The notes: a model not told the origin generated them from the sequence alone. A stretch of 64,000 nt of DNA from an uncultured Clostridia bacterium (GCA_949290575.1 CASESJ010000005.1:62001-126000); one strand, 5' to 3'; positions 1-7,936 are shown, counted from the stretch's first letter. Numbers and translations: made by a program.

Positions 1-433
1 GACACATGACGCTCACGCCGCCGACGCCCTGCCTTTCAAACCGCGCCTCGCAGAACGAACGGTCGAGCTCGGTTATGGAGAAATCGCGCCCGTCGCAGCT
101 GACGAACAAGCCGCCCTGCGAATAGAGCGTGAACAGACACTCCTCCGTCCTTGCCTGCGCTATGACGCGCAGTGCGGCGTCGGACGAACGGTATGCACGC
201 AGCTTTATCAGCGCGTCGTCGCCTATGAGATAGACGTCGGCAGATGCGGGCGGCGATCTGAAAAAGTCGGCATCTATAATAAAGCAGAGCGGCAATCCAC
301 CGTCCGACGGAGTTATTTCGGCAAAGACGTCGCCCTGAATTTCAACTTTCCGCTCGAAACAGTCGATGACGCCGACATATTGTCCGTTCAACCGCAGAGC
401 GGCGGGCACGGGGCTCAGAAAATATAAAGTCAT
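1..433 (-). CDS. hypothetical protein, 3' end outside window
   Basis: This is a minus-strand open frame of 144 codons that starts at an ATG and is still open at the window edge. Its translation begins MTLYFLSPVPAALRLNGQYV. I do not recognise the family. The visible part has mixed hydrophobic and charged residues that suggest an alpha/beta or beta-rich soluble domain, with no signal peptide or membrane segment. It is divergent from the next gene. A TATAAT hexamer lies only three bases upstream of the ATG, which is too close for a normal leader, so the true start or promoter is uncertain. Codon use matches the neighbouring genes. Confidence 0.7.
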   Translation of the reverse strand, partial: MTLYFLSPVPAALRLNGQYVGVIDCFERKVEIQGDVFAEITPSDGGLPLCFIIDADFFRSPPASADVYLIGDDALIKLRAYRSSDAALRVIAQARTEECLFTLYSQGGLFVSCDGRDFSITELDRSFCEARFERQGVGGVSVMC

Positions 434-496
434 ACTATTATAAAATGTATAAGTACAAAATTTTATGTCAATAACCTGCCCTGCAAGGAGGTTGCT

Positions 497-1093
497 ATGA
501 ACAAAATCAACGGATACACCAAGGAAGAGGCGGGTAGCCTTGTAAAATACGTATGCGAGGGCAAAATCAAGGGCAAGACGCTGACGCGCATATTCGAGGA
601 ATACGCACGCGACACGGGCAGAGCCAAGGGCAGCGTACGCAACTATTACTACGCTCTTTTAAAGCATTCTGACGACGAAGAGGTCAGAATGCTGCTCGAG
701 GGCACGGAGCTCAGAGCCGAAAGCATTACTCCCTTCACCGAGGAGGAGACGGATAAAATTCTGCGCGCCATACTGCGCGAAAAGAGCAAGGGGCTCTCGG
801 TCAGACGTGCAGTATTGAACCTTGCGGGCGGCGACGACAGGCTGATGCTAAGGTATCAGAACAAGTACCGCAACGTGCTCTCCAAACAGCCCGAGAGGAT
901 AGAGCGAATTATGAAAGAGTGCGGAATGGAGTACTCGCCCGAGGGACAGAAGCGCATAGAGGAAAAAATCAACGACCTGTATGACAAACTTACTCAGTCT
1001 TTAAAGGCGGAAAACGAACGTCTGACCGCGATAGTGCGCAAACTGAGCGACGAGAACAGACTTTTAAGACTGCAAGTAAAAAATTTACAGTAA
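497..1093 (+). CDS. putative helical DNA-binding-like protein with C-terminal coiled coil
   Basis: This is a 198-residue protein with a strong AAGGAGG six bases before its ATG. The N-terminal ~60 residues are basic and helical, and a second helical unit lies around residues 75-130. Together they resemble the spacing of Myb-like or helix-turn-helix repeats. The last ~45 residues form a coiled coil with regular leucines (KAENERLTAIVRKLSDENRL). No catalytic motif is visible. A structural resemblance to prespore regulators of the RsfA type is possible, but I cannot confirm it. It is followed by a small membrane protein and then a terminator, which suggests a two-gene unit. Confidence 0.8.
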   Translation: MNKINGYTKEEAGSLVKYVCEGKIKGKTLTRIFEEYARDTGRAKGSVRNYYYALLKHSDDEEVRMLLEGTELRAESITPFTEEETDKILRAILREKSKGLSVRRAVLNLAGGDDRLMLRYQNKYRNVLSKQPERIERIMKECGMEYSPEGQKRIEEKINDLYDKLTQSLKAENERLTAIVRKLSDENRLLRLQVKNLQ

Positions 1094-1150
1094 TATCCCT
1101 CTCCCCCTCCGCTCATACTTATTACGGGCGCATACGCCCGAAGGAGTACT

Positions 1151-1312
1151 ATGGAAAAATTTGTTTTGGGTCTGGCGTTAGGCATGGCGGGCGGCGCACT
1201 GCTCGTCGCAAACAACTGCAAACTGCGCTCTCTCGTAAAGAAAAATCAGGAAGAGCTCATGCAGAAAGCCGAACAGTATATCGACAGCAAGTTGGAAGAC
1301 AAACAGCAGTAA
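1151..1312 (+). CDS. small single-pass membrane protein
   Basis: This short gene encodes 53 residues behind AAGGAG. Residues 4-20 are a glycine- and alanine-rich hydrophobic segment (FVLGLALGMAGGALLVA), followed by a basic and then acidic amphipathic tail. The shape is that of YtxH-like or small anchor proteins, but the length is too short for a firm family call. It lies 57 bases after the coiled-coil gene and directly before an intrinsic terminator, so it is probably the last gene of that transcript. The function is unknown. Confidence 0.65.
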   Translation: MEKFVLGLALGMAGGALLVANNCKLRSLVKKNQEELMQKAEQYIDSKLEDKQQ

Positions 1313-1318
1313 AAAAAC

Positions 1319-1357
1319 GGCGCGCCGCGGAAAATTTTCCGCGGCGCGCCTTCTTTT
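1319..1357 (+). terminator. intrinsic terminator
   Basis: A perfect 12-bp GC-rich stem (GGCGCGCCGCGG) around an AAAATTTT loop is followed by TTCTTTT. It lies directly after the small membrane protein gene. Confidence 0.85.
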
Positions 1358-1431
1358 ATTAAAGTAACCCCGTCATAAATGCATATGTCCCGCTCTGCGC
1401 CGCAGGCACGCCCTGAGCCTCGCCTTCGCTC

Positions 1432-1462
1432 AAAAAATAAAGCCCCGCATAAGCGGGGCTCG
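1432..1462 (-). terminator. intrinsic terminator of the cyclophilin-like gene
   Basis: A stem AGCCCCGC / GCGGGGCT lies just past the stop codon. Read on the minus strand, it is followed by a T-rich tract (complement of AAAAAATAA). Confidence 0.8.
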
Positions 1463-1470
1463 GGCTATTA

Positions 1471-2376
1471 TCAGTATTTCGTGATTTTTACGGAGACAAT
1501 TCTTATGGGTATGCTCGTCACCGTAAAGCTGTCGTAGTTGGTGTATCTGTCGCCTATAATCTGGTCGTAGAGGTCTATTTCTACGTTGTCGACCGTGAGG
1601 GTGAATTCGGACACGCCCGCCTTGTAGCTGGTTATGTCGCTCTGCAGATCGGAGAGGGGCGCGGTGTCGGTGAGCTGACCGAAGATGCAGTAGTTGCTGT
1701 CCGCGTCGGTCGAAGAGCTTACCTGTATGGAGAACAGACTGGTCGCGCTGTGCTGACCGTACTCTGCGAGGATGGGCATGTCGTTGCCGTCCTTGTCGAG
1801 ATAGATTACGTCGCTGTTCTCGAGGTCCTTATCCGAATAGAACATTCTGAGCGCGCCGTACGAACCCTTTAATGCGCCGTTCTCGATTTCGTGAGTTTCG
1901 CCCACTTCGCCGATTACGGTGGGAAGAGCGTCGCGGTACTTGCCGTCGAGATAGTCGCGGTATACCGAGGGGGTAAGCTTGCCCGTCGCGAAGAGGTCAT
2001 AGTACTGCTTCTCCTTGGAGTTAGCCTCGAAATACTCCCTCATCGCGCCTTCGCCTTCCTCGAAGTCGGAGGCATAATCGCCCGAATAATCTGCGTCGTT
2101 GCAGGTATATCCGCCGCCGTACCAGTAGCTGGACTGGTAGTCGTGAATGATGGTATTGTTGTAAAATCCTGCGTCTGCAAGCTCGATGAAGTGCTGTACA
2201 GTCTGGGGATACATATTGCGGTACAACTTATACTTGAGTTCGTAAGTGTTACCGTTGAATTCTATTGTAACGAGGGCTTCGGGATGGCTCGAGGTGCAGC
2301 CCGACATCATGGGCACAGCCACGGCTACCGCTGCCAGCGCAGCCATTGCGGCAGCGCGCTTTATAAACTTTTTCAT
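1471..2376 (-). CDS. cyclophilin-like (peptidyl-prolyl isomerase family) lipoprotein
   Basis: This is a 301-residue protein with a lipoprotein signal peptide ending in the lipobox MSGC, so it should be anchored outside the membrane. The stretch YPQTVQHFIELADAGFYNNT matches the N-terminal cyclophilin pattern (P-x-TVxNF-x-GFY-x-T), and later segments (GALRMFY, SLFSIQ, YCIFGQL) follow the order of cyclophilin core strands. The catalytic arginine normally found after the histidine (HR) is replaced by Asp (HDY), and the following FxxQGG is degenerate, so isomerase activity is doubtful. A long acidic insertion sits in the middle. It is transcribed alone from a good promoter and ends at a hairpin. 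Confidence 0.85.
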   Translation of the reverse strand: MKKFIKRAAAMAALAAVAVAVPMMSGCTSSHPEALVTIEFNGNTYELKYKLYRNMYPQTVQHFIELADAGFYNNTIIHDYQSSYWYGGGYTCNDADYSGDYASDFEEGEGAMREYFEANSKEKQYYDLFATGKLTPSVYRDYLDGKYRDALPTVIGEVGETHEIENGALKGSYGALRMFYSDKDLENSDVIYLDKDGNDMPILAEYGQHSATSLFSIQVSSSTDADSNYCIFGQLTDTAPLSDLQSDITSYKAGVSEFTLTVDNVEIDLYDQIIGDRYTNYDSFTVTSIPIRIVSVKITKY

Positions 2377-2406
2377 ACAATAATCCTTTTAAACGTTTGC
2401 CTTTTA

Positions 2407-2435
2407 ATTTTACAAGTTTACACATTAACAGTCAA
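2407..2435 (-). promoter_or_regulatory. sigma-A promoter of the cyclophilin-like gene
   Basis: Minus strand: TTGACT, 17 bases, TAAAAT, about 30 bases upstream of the ATG. Confidence 0.7.
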
Positions 2436-2528
2436 GCGTTTTTGCGCGGCATTGCATATTTATCATACCCTTTTCACCTTGAAAGAACATATCTCTACGC
2501 AGGTTATTAGAAAATCTGCGGCAAAATA

Positions 2529-2560
2529 AAATGCGCGCAGGACAACCTGCGCGCATTTTC
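2529..2560 (-). terminator. intrinsic terminator of rplJ-rplL
   Basis: A stem ATGCGCGCAGG / CCTGCGCGCAT with a 4-base loop lies 20 bases past the rplL stop. T-rich sequence follows on the minus strand. Confidence 0.85.
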
Positions 2561-2578
2561 AAACGGGTTTTTTGTAAA

Positions 2579-2959
2579 TTATTCAGCAACTGCGGTTGCG
2601 CCTGCAGCCTTGAGGTCAGCGACGATTTTGTCTGCTTCTTCCTTAGCAACATTCTCCTTGAGAACGCCGCCCTTTTCAACTGCCTGCTTAGCTTCAACAA
2701 GTCCGAGACCGGTGAATGCGCGAACAACCTTGATAACGTCGATCTTCTTTGCGCCTGCATCCTTGAGAACGATGTTGAATTCAGTCTTTTCTTCAGCTGC
2801 GGGAGCTGCTGCTGCAGCGCCTGCTGCGGGTGCAGCTGCTACTGCTACGGGAGCTGCTGCGCTTACGCCGAATTCTTCTTCAAGTGCTTTAACGAGCTCG
2901 TTGAGTTCGAGAACGGTCATAGATTTGATTTCTTCGATAAATTTCTTTACGTCTGCCAT
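2579..2959 (-). CDS. rplL: 50S ribosomal protein L7/L12
   Basis: This 126-residue protein is the L7/L12 stalk protein that recruits translation GTPases. The N-terminal dimerisation domain ([20 protein letters not shown]) leads into an alanine/proline hinge at about residues 34-55. The globular C-terminal domain then carries the conserved [20 protein letters not shown] and [12 protein letters not shown] segments. Length and order are standard. It follows rplJ by about 90 bases and precedes the terminator. Confidence 0.99.
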   Translation of the reverse strand: MADVKKFIEEIKSMTVLELNELVKALEEEFGVSAAAPVAVAAAPAAGAAAAAPAAEEKTEFNIVLKDAGAKKIDVIKVVRAFTGLGLVEAKQAVEKGGVLKENVAKEEADKIVADLKAAGATAVAE

Positions 2960-3049
2960 TTTTATAATCTCCTGAAAAATTTTTTAATTTATTGTGCGTA
3001 TCCTGTTTCAGGCCGGACGCCCGCCCGATAGTTCTGCTTAAATAAAAAC

Positions 3050-3574
3050 TTAAGCTTCTTTGCTCTGTGCAATACCGTTGAGTACGCGGACAATTCCCGA
3101 CATAAGGTTGGAAAGTACACCCGCGAAGTTTGACACAGGAGCCTGCATCGAGCCGAGCATCTTTGCGATGAGTTCTTCTTTCGAAGGCATCGTTGCAAGT
3201 GCTGTTACGCCCGCTTTGTCTACATACGAGTTATCCACGAACGCGCTCTTCAAGACGACTTTGTTTTCGTAATCTTTCGCTGCGGCTACCATAGCCTTTG
3301 CCGCGCCCGTTTCGTCTGCGCCGAATGCGATTGCCGTGGGACCGTTGAGGTCTGCATCGAACATATCGTAGCCGAGTTCGTTGAATGCCTTGCGCACAAG
3401 AGTATTTTTGTATACCTTGTATTCGCAGTTAGCCTTCTTGCACTTGTTGCGCAGTTCGGAAACTTCTGCAACGGTGAGACCGTTGTAATCAACGAAAACT
3501 ACGGACTTGGAAGCCTTAATCTTTTCGACGATTTCCTGAACAACTACTTTCTTTGCTTCAAAGTTAGCTGACAA
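3050..3574 (-). CDS. rplJ: 50S ribosomal protein L10
   Basis: L10 is the stalk base that binds 23S rRNA and L7/L12 dimers. The best start is a TTG seven bases after GGAGG, giving 174 residues that begin MSANFEAKKVVVQEIVEKIK, the usual L10 length. An upstream ATG in the same frame would add 21 residues derived from the leader and lacks a binding site. The N-terminal rRNA-binding domain (VFVDYNGLTVAEVSELR) and the C-terminal helix that carries L7/L12 are intact. An L10 leader precedes it, which suggests autogenous control. Confidence 0.98.
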   Translation of the reverse strand: MSANFEAKKVVVQEIVEKIKASKSVVFVDYNGLTVAEVSELRNKCKKANCEYKVYKNTLVRKAFNELGYDMFDADLNGPTAIAFGADETGAAKAMVAAAKDYENKVVLKSAFVDNSYVDKAGVTALATMPSKEELIAKMLGSMQAPVSNFAGVLSNLMSGIVRVLNGIAQSKEA

Positions 3575-3589
3575 ATTATTTACCTCCCG

Positions 3590-3728
3590 TTTTATTTTGC
3601 AATTAAAAATCCTTGCACCGCAAAGGTACAAGGACAAAATATCACACTTATGACTTTGTTCTTACTACCTCGGCAAGAAATTAAGGAAATTTTCCACTTG
3701 CTGTCTGCGGCGTAAATTAATTTTTACG
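3590..3728 (-). ncRNA. L10 leader (autoregulatory 5' UTR of rplJ)
   Basis: Between the promoter and the rplJ start, the minus-strand RNA contains GCCGCAGACAGCAAGTGG and then CTTGCCGAGGTAGT, the conserved blocks of the Bacillota L10 leader. A hairpin CCTTG-ACC / GGTGCAAGG followed by ATTTTT comes next and looks like an attenuator. In known cases L10(L12)4 binds this structure and lowers expression. Identification is by motif and position; a covariance-model search was not possible. Confidence 0.78.
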
Positions 3729-3733
3729 TTGAT

Positions 3734-3762
3734 ATTATAAATGCCTTAAAGCGTATTGTCAA
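3734..3762 (-). promoter_or_regulatory. sigma-A promoter of rplJ-rplL
   Basis: A consensus TTGACA, 17 bases and TATAAT on the minus strand place the start site near 3728, just ahead of the L10 leader. Confidence 0.85.
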
Positions 3763-3851
3763 CTCGTTTTGCCCTCTTTTAAGCTTTATTTTTAAGTTTT
3801 TAAAATTTTCTCCCTCAAGTGCGCCCTTTTTCGTATCCGACAGCCGCTCTT

Positions 3852-4277
3852 TCAGAGAAGTTCTTTCAATACCGACAAATCCAGTTTCCACTCGCCTACC
3901 CTGTTTCTGCGCCTATGAGCCTCGTTCGCCTCGCCGAGAGCCCGTCTGTAGTCGGCATAGCTGCAGCCGTTGACCTTCATAAAGTGCGCCTCCGCCTCCC
4001 GCTCGCCGCCCGTAAGCTGTGTTCTGCCTATGTGTATGACGGCGTGACACTTGCGGCATACGGCAATGACGTCCTCGAGTTTCTGTACGGCGTTGCGCTC
4101 GTCGTAAGACCACCTCTCGTGCGCCTCGAGCCGTACCTCCGCGCCGCATATCATGCACCTTCCGCCCGCGCGGGCATATGCCTTCTTTCTTATTATGTCC
4201 CAACCGCCGGGCGGCAGGAGCGAACGCAGATTGGAATACCAGCAGCCGTCGGGCACGAGTTCAAATTCAAGTTTCAT
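3852..4277 (-). CDS. HNH nuclease-like zinc protein
   Basis: This 141-residue protein has a CMIC pair at about residues 41-44, an LEAHERW segment and a second pair in CRKCHAVIH. This is the treble-clef arrangement of HNH endonucleases, with two zinc-binding CxxC pairs and the His/Asn-type active strand. No partner domain and no methylase or restriction neighbour is present, so the substrate is unknown. The gene is divergent from the SPFH gene. Its -10 box ends six bases before the ATG and no ribosome binding site is visible, so its mRNA may be leaderless. Confidence 0.82.
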   Translation of the reverse strand: MKLEFELVPDGCWYSNLRSLLPPGGWDIIRKKAYARAGGRCMICGAEVRLEAHERWSYDERNAVQKLEDVIAVCRKCHAVIHIGRTQLTGGEREAEAHFMKVNGCSYADYRRALGEANEAHRRRNRVGEWKLDLSVLKELL

Positions 4278-4283
4278 GCCGAT

Positions 4284-4312
4284 ATTATACCACCGCCCTG
4301 CGTTTTATGCAA
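4284..4312 (-). promoter_or_regulatory. promoter of the HNH gene
   Basis: Minus strand: TTGCAT, 17 bases, TATAAT. The expected start base coincides with the ATG. Confidence 0.7.
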
Positions 4313-4323
4313 ATTTTTTGCCC

Positions 4324-4352
4324 TTGACAGCCGCGCCCTCTTCACATATAAT
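4324..4352 (+). promoter_or_regulatory. sigma-A promoter of the SPFH operon
   Basis: Perfect TTGACA and TATAAT hexamers are separated by 17 bases, upstream of the SPFH gene. Confidence 0.85.
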
Positions 4353-4357
4353 AAGCA

Positions 4358-4376
4358 TGATATCTGACGGATATCA
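4358..4376. promoter_or_regulatory. inverted repeat at the SPFH transcription start
   Basis: TGATATC, five bases, GATATCA. This perfect dyad covers the expected +1 base, the position of a repressor operator. The binding protein is unknown. Confidence 0.5.
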
Positions 4377-4389
4377 AAGGAGATTTATA

Positions 4390-5331
4390 ATGAAAAACGA
4401 AGTTACGGAAAAGCGCGTAAAGGGCATAAACGGCTGGCTCGCGCTCATTGTGATGATACTCGCGTTCGCGGCGTCCTTCGCCGTTGCCGCGCTCGGCATG
4501 GTCTTGCTGACTTCCACCGATAATCTGGCATATATAGGTCTGCTGCTTGCAGGCATGGTGCTGTTCATAATATGCTCGGTATGCTGTTCGGGATTTAAAA
4601 TAATTGCGCCCAACGAGGCGATTGTCTTAACCTTCTTCGGCAAGTATTACGGCACGCTCAAGGAGGACGGCTTTTTCTTCGTCAACCCCCTCTGCACTGC
4701 GGTCAGCCCCGTGAATACGCTCTCCTCTTCGGGATTTGTCGGCAGAAAGAAACTCAGCCTCAAGGCTATGACTTTGAACAACGAAAAGCAGAAGGTCAAC
4801 GACGAAGAGGGCAATCCCATTGAGATAGGCGTAGTCGTCATCTGGCGCATAGTCGACACCGCAAAGGCGGTCTTTGCCGTTGAAAATTACTCTACATACA
4901 TTGCCACGCAGACGGACAGCGCGATAAGACAGGTCGCGAGGCAGTACCCCTACGACGTCTCGGACAGCGGCGACGAAAAGTCGCTGCGCGGCTCTTCGCA
5001 GGAGATTGCAAACATATTAAAGGCGGAACTTCAGGAGCGCGTGGATATGGCGGGACTTGAGATACTCGAGGCGCGCATATCCAACCTTGCATACGCGCCC
5101 GAAATAGCCGCGGCAATGCTGCAGAGACAGCAGGCGGCGGCAATCATAGCCGCAAGGCAGAAGATTGTGGACGGCGCAGTTTCTATGGTGGATATGGCAC
5201 TCAAAAAGCTTTCGGACAACAAAGTCTGCGAGCTCGACGACGAGAGAAAGGCGGCTATGGTATCCAACCTGCTCGTCGTGCTGTGCGGCAATAAGGACGC
5301 CCAGCCCATAGTCAACAGCGGGTCTTTGTAA
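4390..5331 (+). CDS. SPFH/band 7 family membrane protein
   Basis: This 313-residue protein starts at the ATG eight bases after AAGGAG. Two hydrophobic segments at about residues 13-70 anchor it. They are followed by the band 7 domain starting at IIAPNEAIVLTFFGKYYGT, then a helical stretch (ISNLAYAPEIAAAMLQRQQA) typical of flotillin- or prohibitin-like oligomer-forming proteins. A short hydrophobic C-terminus follows. Such proteins scaffold membrane microdomains or control proteases. It overlaps the next membrane-protein gene by one base, so the two are translated together and probably act together. Confidence 0.92.
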   Translation: MKNEVTEKRVKGINGWLALIVMILAFAASFAVAALGMVLLTSTDNLAYIGLLLAGMVLFIICSVCCSGFKIIAPNEAIVLTFFGKYYGTLKEDGFFFVNPLCTAVSPVNTLSSSGFVGRKKLSLKAMTLNNEKQKVNDEEGNPIEIGVVVIWRIVDTAKAVFAVENYSTYIATQTDSAIRQVARQYPYDVSDSGDEKSLRGSSQEIANILKAELQERVDMAGLEILEARISNLAYAPEIAAAMLQRQQAAAIIAARQKIVDGAVSMVDMALKKLSDNKVCELDDERKAAMVSNLLVVLCGNKDAQPIVNSGSL

Positions 5332-5936
5332 TGAGAGGCAACCGCGAAAACTGGTTTCTTGTCGACCCCGCCGACAAGGACGCCGTTGACAGACTTTACA
5401 GATTATCGGCAAAAGTGTACTTCTTCGCATTCTTTACTGCATTGGCTCTGAGCATGGTATCGGCAGCAGTTCTTACCCCATATCTGGGAGAAAAAGCCAT
5501 GTGGGTGGCTCTGCCTCCGGCGTTTGTCGCGCTGGGCGTGTGGGTTGTGTGCGCGCTGTATGCCAATGCGAAGAGGTCGGATATACTGCGTGCAAACCTG
5601 ACCAGACTGACAGACAGTCCCCTCGACCAGACCCGCAGACAGTTGCAGGACGAATACTGCCGCTATCACCGCACGGGAAACATAACGGGAATTGCGATAT
5701 TTTGCGGCTGTACGCTTGCAGGGCTTATTGTCGGCATAAGCACGGCAGACTACTCCAAAGGCGGTTGGGGCGGACATATAGGCGGGATAACGGGCTTTGC
5801 GGCATTTGCAGGCATGATAATAACGCTCGCAGTGCTGTTTATTATGCTGGCGAGATATACAAAACGGATAAGGCAGGCAGAACAGTTTGTATACGACCGA
5901 CTGACGGCTCTTTACGAGGGCGACGACGGGCATTAA
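5331..5936 (+). CDS. multi-pass membrane protein partner of SPFH
   Basis: This 201-residue protein has its ATG sharing one base with the preceding stop codon (TAATG). Four hydrophobic segments are visible, at about residues 29-52, 59-77, 118-136 and 147-172. They are separated by a charged central loop (SPLDQTRRQLQDEYCRYHRT) and followed by a basic, helical C-terminal tail. I do not recognise the family. Translational coupling to the SPFH gene suggests that it is a client or co-scaffold of that protein. Confidence 0.8.
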   Translation: MRGNRENWFLVDPADKDAVDRLYRLSAKVYFFAFFTALALSMVSAAVLTPYLGEKAMWVALPPAFVALGVWVVCALYANAKRSDILRANLTRLTDSPLDQTRRQLQDEYCRYHRTGNITGIAIFCGCTLAGLIVGISTADYSKGGWGGHIGGITGFAAFAGMIITLAVLFIMLARYTKRIRQAEQFVYDRLTALYEGDDGH

Positions 5937-6047
5937 ACTGACTAACCATGCAGAATGACAAAAGCATATGTCGGGGTGTATCAATAAAATGAGTGCGGCG
6001 GGGGTTTGCAAAAAACAACCCCCCCCCCCCGCACAGCCCCTTTATTT

Positions 6048-6188
6048 TCAGTCCTTGTTGTACTGTGCGTGAAAACGCTTTATCTCCTCTTCGTCGGTGG
6101 AAATGTGTTGCAGCGCGCCCGTAAACTCGTTCGCGCTCACGGTCTCTTCGGCAATATCCGTGAATTTGTTTTTATGTTTGCTCTTCAT
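6048..6188 (-). CDS. possible small protein of 46 residues
   Basis: An ATG-to-TGA frame on the minus strand encodes a charged, helix-prone peptide starting MKSKHKNKFTDIAEETVSAN and ending HAQYNKD. Composition and codon use look coding. No clear ribosome binding site is seen and I know no family. The surrounding 5.94-6.44 kb interval otherwise contains a 12-C homopolymer (6019-6030) and several GC-rich hairpins, so this may be the only gene there. Confidence 0.45.
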   Translation of the reverse strand: MKSKHKNKFTDIAEETVSANEFTGALQHISTDEEEIKRFHAQYNKD

Positions 6189-6223
6189 ACAATTATTATC
6201 GGAAAATTTTTACATTCTTATTC

Positions 6224-6263
6224 GCGCCCGCCGCATAATTGCACACAATTATGCGGCGGGCGC
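6224..6263. repeat. perfect 18-bp inverted repeat
   Basis: Arms of GCGCCCGCCGCATAATTG and its complement flank CACA. No T-tract follows on either side, so it is not a standard terminator. Confidence 0.75.
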
Positions 6264-6297
6264 ACGGACAAAGCCGCCTTTACGCGCGCACGGATTT

Positions 6298-6325
6298 GCG
6301 CGCGGCGGCAATACCCGCCGCGCGC
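6298..6325. repeat. GC-rich hairpin
   Basis: An 11-bp stem GCGCGCGGCGG / CCGCCGCGCGC with a six-base loop is followed on the plus strand by GAAAAAATT, not T. Its role is unknown; it may be a remnant terminator. Confidence 0.5.
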
Positions 6326-6381
6326 GAAAAAATTAAGACGAAAACATGCACTTGCCCGCGCCGTCGGCTGAAGAGCACAAA

Positions 6382-6426
6382 AATCAATCGCCCTGCGCGG
6401 AAAATTTTCCGCGCAGGGCGTTTTTT
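6382..6426 (-). terminator. terminator of the S10-spc-alpha operon
   Basis: A 12-bp stem CGCCCTGCGCGG around AAAATTTT lies after the rplQ stop, with T-runs on both strands (TTTTTT on plus, GATTTTT on minus). It can work in both directions. Confidence 0.85.
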
Positions 6427-6442
6427 ATGACTTTTTTGCTTA

Positions 6443-6949
6443 TTAAACGAGCTCGATGATAGCTTCTTCGGCACCGTCGCCGCGACGCTGTCCGAGAAGA
6501 TAGATGCGGGTGTAACCGCCGCCCTGACCTACTTCTTCCTTGCGCTGAGCGTACTTGGGAGCTATTTCGTTGAACAGCTTTTCCATCAGGGGATGCTTTA
6601 CGTCCTTGGTACGAGCCTTGAACTCGGACTTCTTTTCGTTGAAGCCCTTGACCTCCTGAAGGTCGCGCAGCTTTGCCATGATGGCGCGGCGTGCCGCGAG
6701 CTTTTTGGGGCTGTCCTTGATAACCTTTACCGTAACTTCCTTACCCTTTGCGTCCGTCTTTACGACTTCCTTTTCCTCGTTGAGGTCATAGGTGTTGATA
6801 GCTTTGGTGATTATCTTTTCTACGTAGGGCTGGAGCTCTTTAGCCTTTGCCTGAGTAGTCGTTATTTTGCCGTACCACAGAAGCTCGGAAGCCTGGTTCC
6901 TGAGCATTGCGTTTCTCTGTTCTGACGTTCTTCCTAATTTACCGGGCAT
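6443..6949 (-). CDS. rplQ: 50S ribosomal protein L17
   Basis: L17 sits near the exit tunnel of the large subunit. The N-terminal LGRTSEQRNAMLRNQASELL and the C-terminal GGGYTRIYLLGQRRGDGAEE are highly conserved. At 168 residues it is longer than the usual 115-130. Extra charged sequence lies between them, chiefly at about residues 53-75 and 95-118 (EVVKTDAKGKEVTVKVIKD and nearby). It is the last gene of the operon, six bases after rpoA. Confidence 0.98.
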   Translation of the reverse strand: MPGKLGRTSEQRNAMLRNQASELLWYGKITTTQAKAKELQPYVEKIITKAINTYDLNEEKEVVKTDAKGKEVTVKVIKDSPKKLAARRAIMAKLRDLQEVKGFNEKKSEFKARTKDVKHPLMEKLFNEIAPKYAQRKEEVGQGGGYTRIYLLGQRRGDGAEEAIIELV

Positions 6950-6955
6950 GATATT

Positions 6956-7909
6956 TTAGTCCTCCTTGTTTGATAATGAAAGACCATAGGACTGCAACTT
7001 CAATATAACTTCGTCCAAAGACTTTCTGCCGAGGTTTCTCACCTTGAGCATTTCGTCTTCCGTCTTTCTGGTTAAATCTTCCACCGTGTGAATGTTGGCG
7101 CGCTTCAGGCAGTTGTACGAACGAACGGACAAATCCATATCCTCGATTGCCATAGCAAGTATCTTCTGCTGGCGGTCGTCTTCGTTCTTTACGAGTATGT
7201 CCATATCCTTTATCGTATCCGAGAGGTCTACGAAAAGCGAGATGTGGTCCTGCATGATTTTTGCCGCGAGCGAAACGATTTCCTTTGCGGAGAACGCTCC
7301 GTTCGTCCATACCTCCAGCGTAAGCTTGTCGTAGTCGGTGTTCTGACCTACGCGCGTGTTTTCCACGTTGTAGTTGACCTTCTTGACGGGCGTATATATG
7401 GAGTCGATGGGAATATAGTCGATAAGTTCGGTGCGGGTATGGTCCGCGCCCTTGTATCCGCGTCCGCGGCCGATGGTTATTTCCATATCGATTTTGCCGC
7501 CCGCGTCCACGGTGCATATGTGCTGGTCGCCGTTGATTATTTCAATTTCGGCATCCTGCGATATATCGCTCGCCTTGACCTCGCAGGGACCTTCCTTGTA
7601 GAGGTGCACTACCTTTACATAGTCCTTGTCGAGTATCTTGGTCTTGATTGCGAGCGACTTTAAGTTAAGGATAATCTCGGTTACGTCCTCCTTAACACCC
7701 GCAACTGCCGAAAACTCGTGCTTTACCGAGCCATCGAGAAATCTGATGCCCTGTGCGGCTGCGCCGGGAAGCGCAGACAGGAGTATTCTTCTTAAGCAGT
7801 TGCCTATTGTGAGACCGAAGCCCTTTTCGAGAGGTTCGACGACTATCCTGGAATAGGACTGGTCCTCGCTTTCTTCCACTTCGATTTTGGGCATATCCAT
7901 TTCGATCAT
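6956..7909 (-). CDS. rpoA: DNA-directed RNA polymerase subunit alpha
   Basis: This 317-residue subunit starts at the ATG after AAGGAGG. The N-terminal dimerisation domain ([20 protein letters not shown], then EVWTNG) covers residues 1-235. The C-terminal DNA- and activator-binding domain ([19 protein letters not shown], then LGRKSLDEV) covers about 250-310. It assembles RNA polymerase and contacts UP elements and regulators. Its position between rpsD and rplQ is the usual alpha-operon layout. Confidence 0.99.
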   Translation of the reverse strand: MIEMDMPKIEVEESEDQSYSRIVVEPLEKGFGLTIGNCLRRILLSALPGAAAQGIRFLDGSVKHEFSAVAGVKEDVTEIILNLKSLAIKTKILDKDYVKVVHLYKEGPCEVKASDISQDAEIEIINGDQHICTVDAGGKIDMEITIGRGRGYKGADHTRTELIDYIPIDSIYTPVKKVNYNVENTRVGQNTDYDKLTLEVWTNGAFSAKEIVSLAAKIMQDHISLFVDLSDTIKDMDILVKNEDDRQQKILAMAIEDMDLSVRSYNCLKRANIHTVEDLTRKTEDEMLKVRNLGRKSLDEVILKLQSYGLSLSNKED

Positions 7910-7936
7910 AAACTACCTCCTTAACTTAAATTGTGA

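Noticed and set aside
3050-3637. Longer L10 start (21 extra residues)
   Set aside because: The added segment is the L10 leader RNA and lacks a binding site; the TTG after GGAGG is better.
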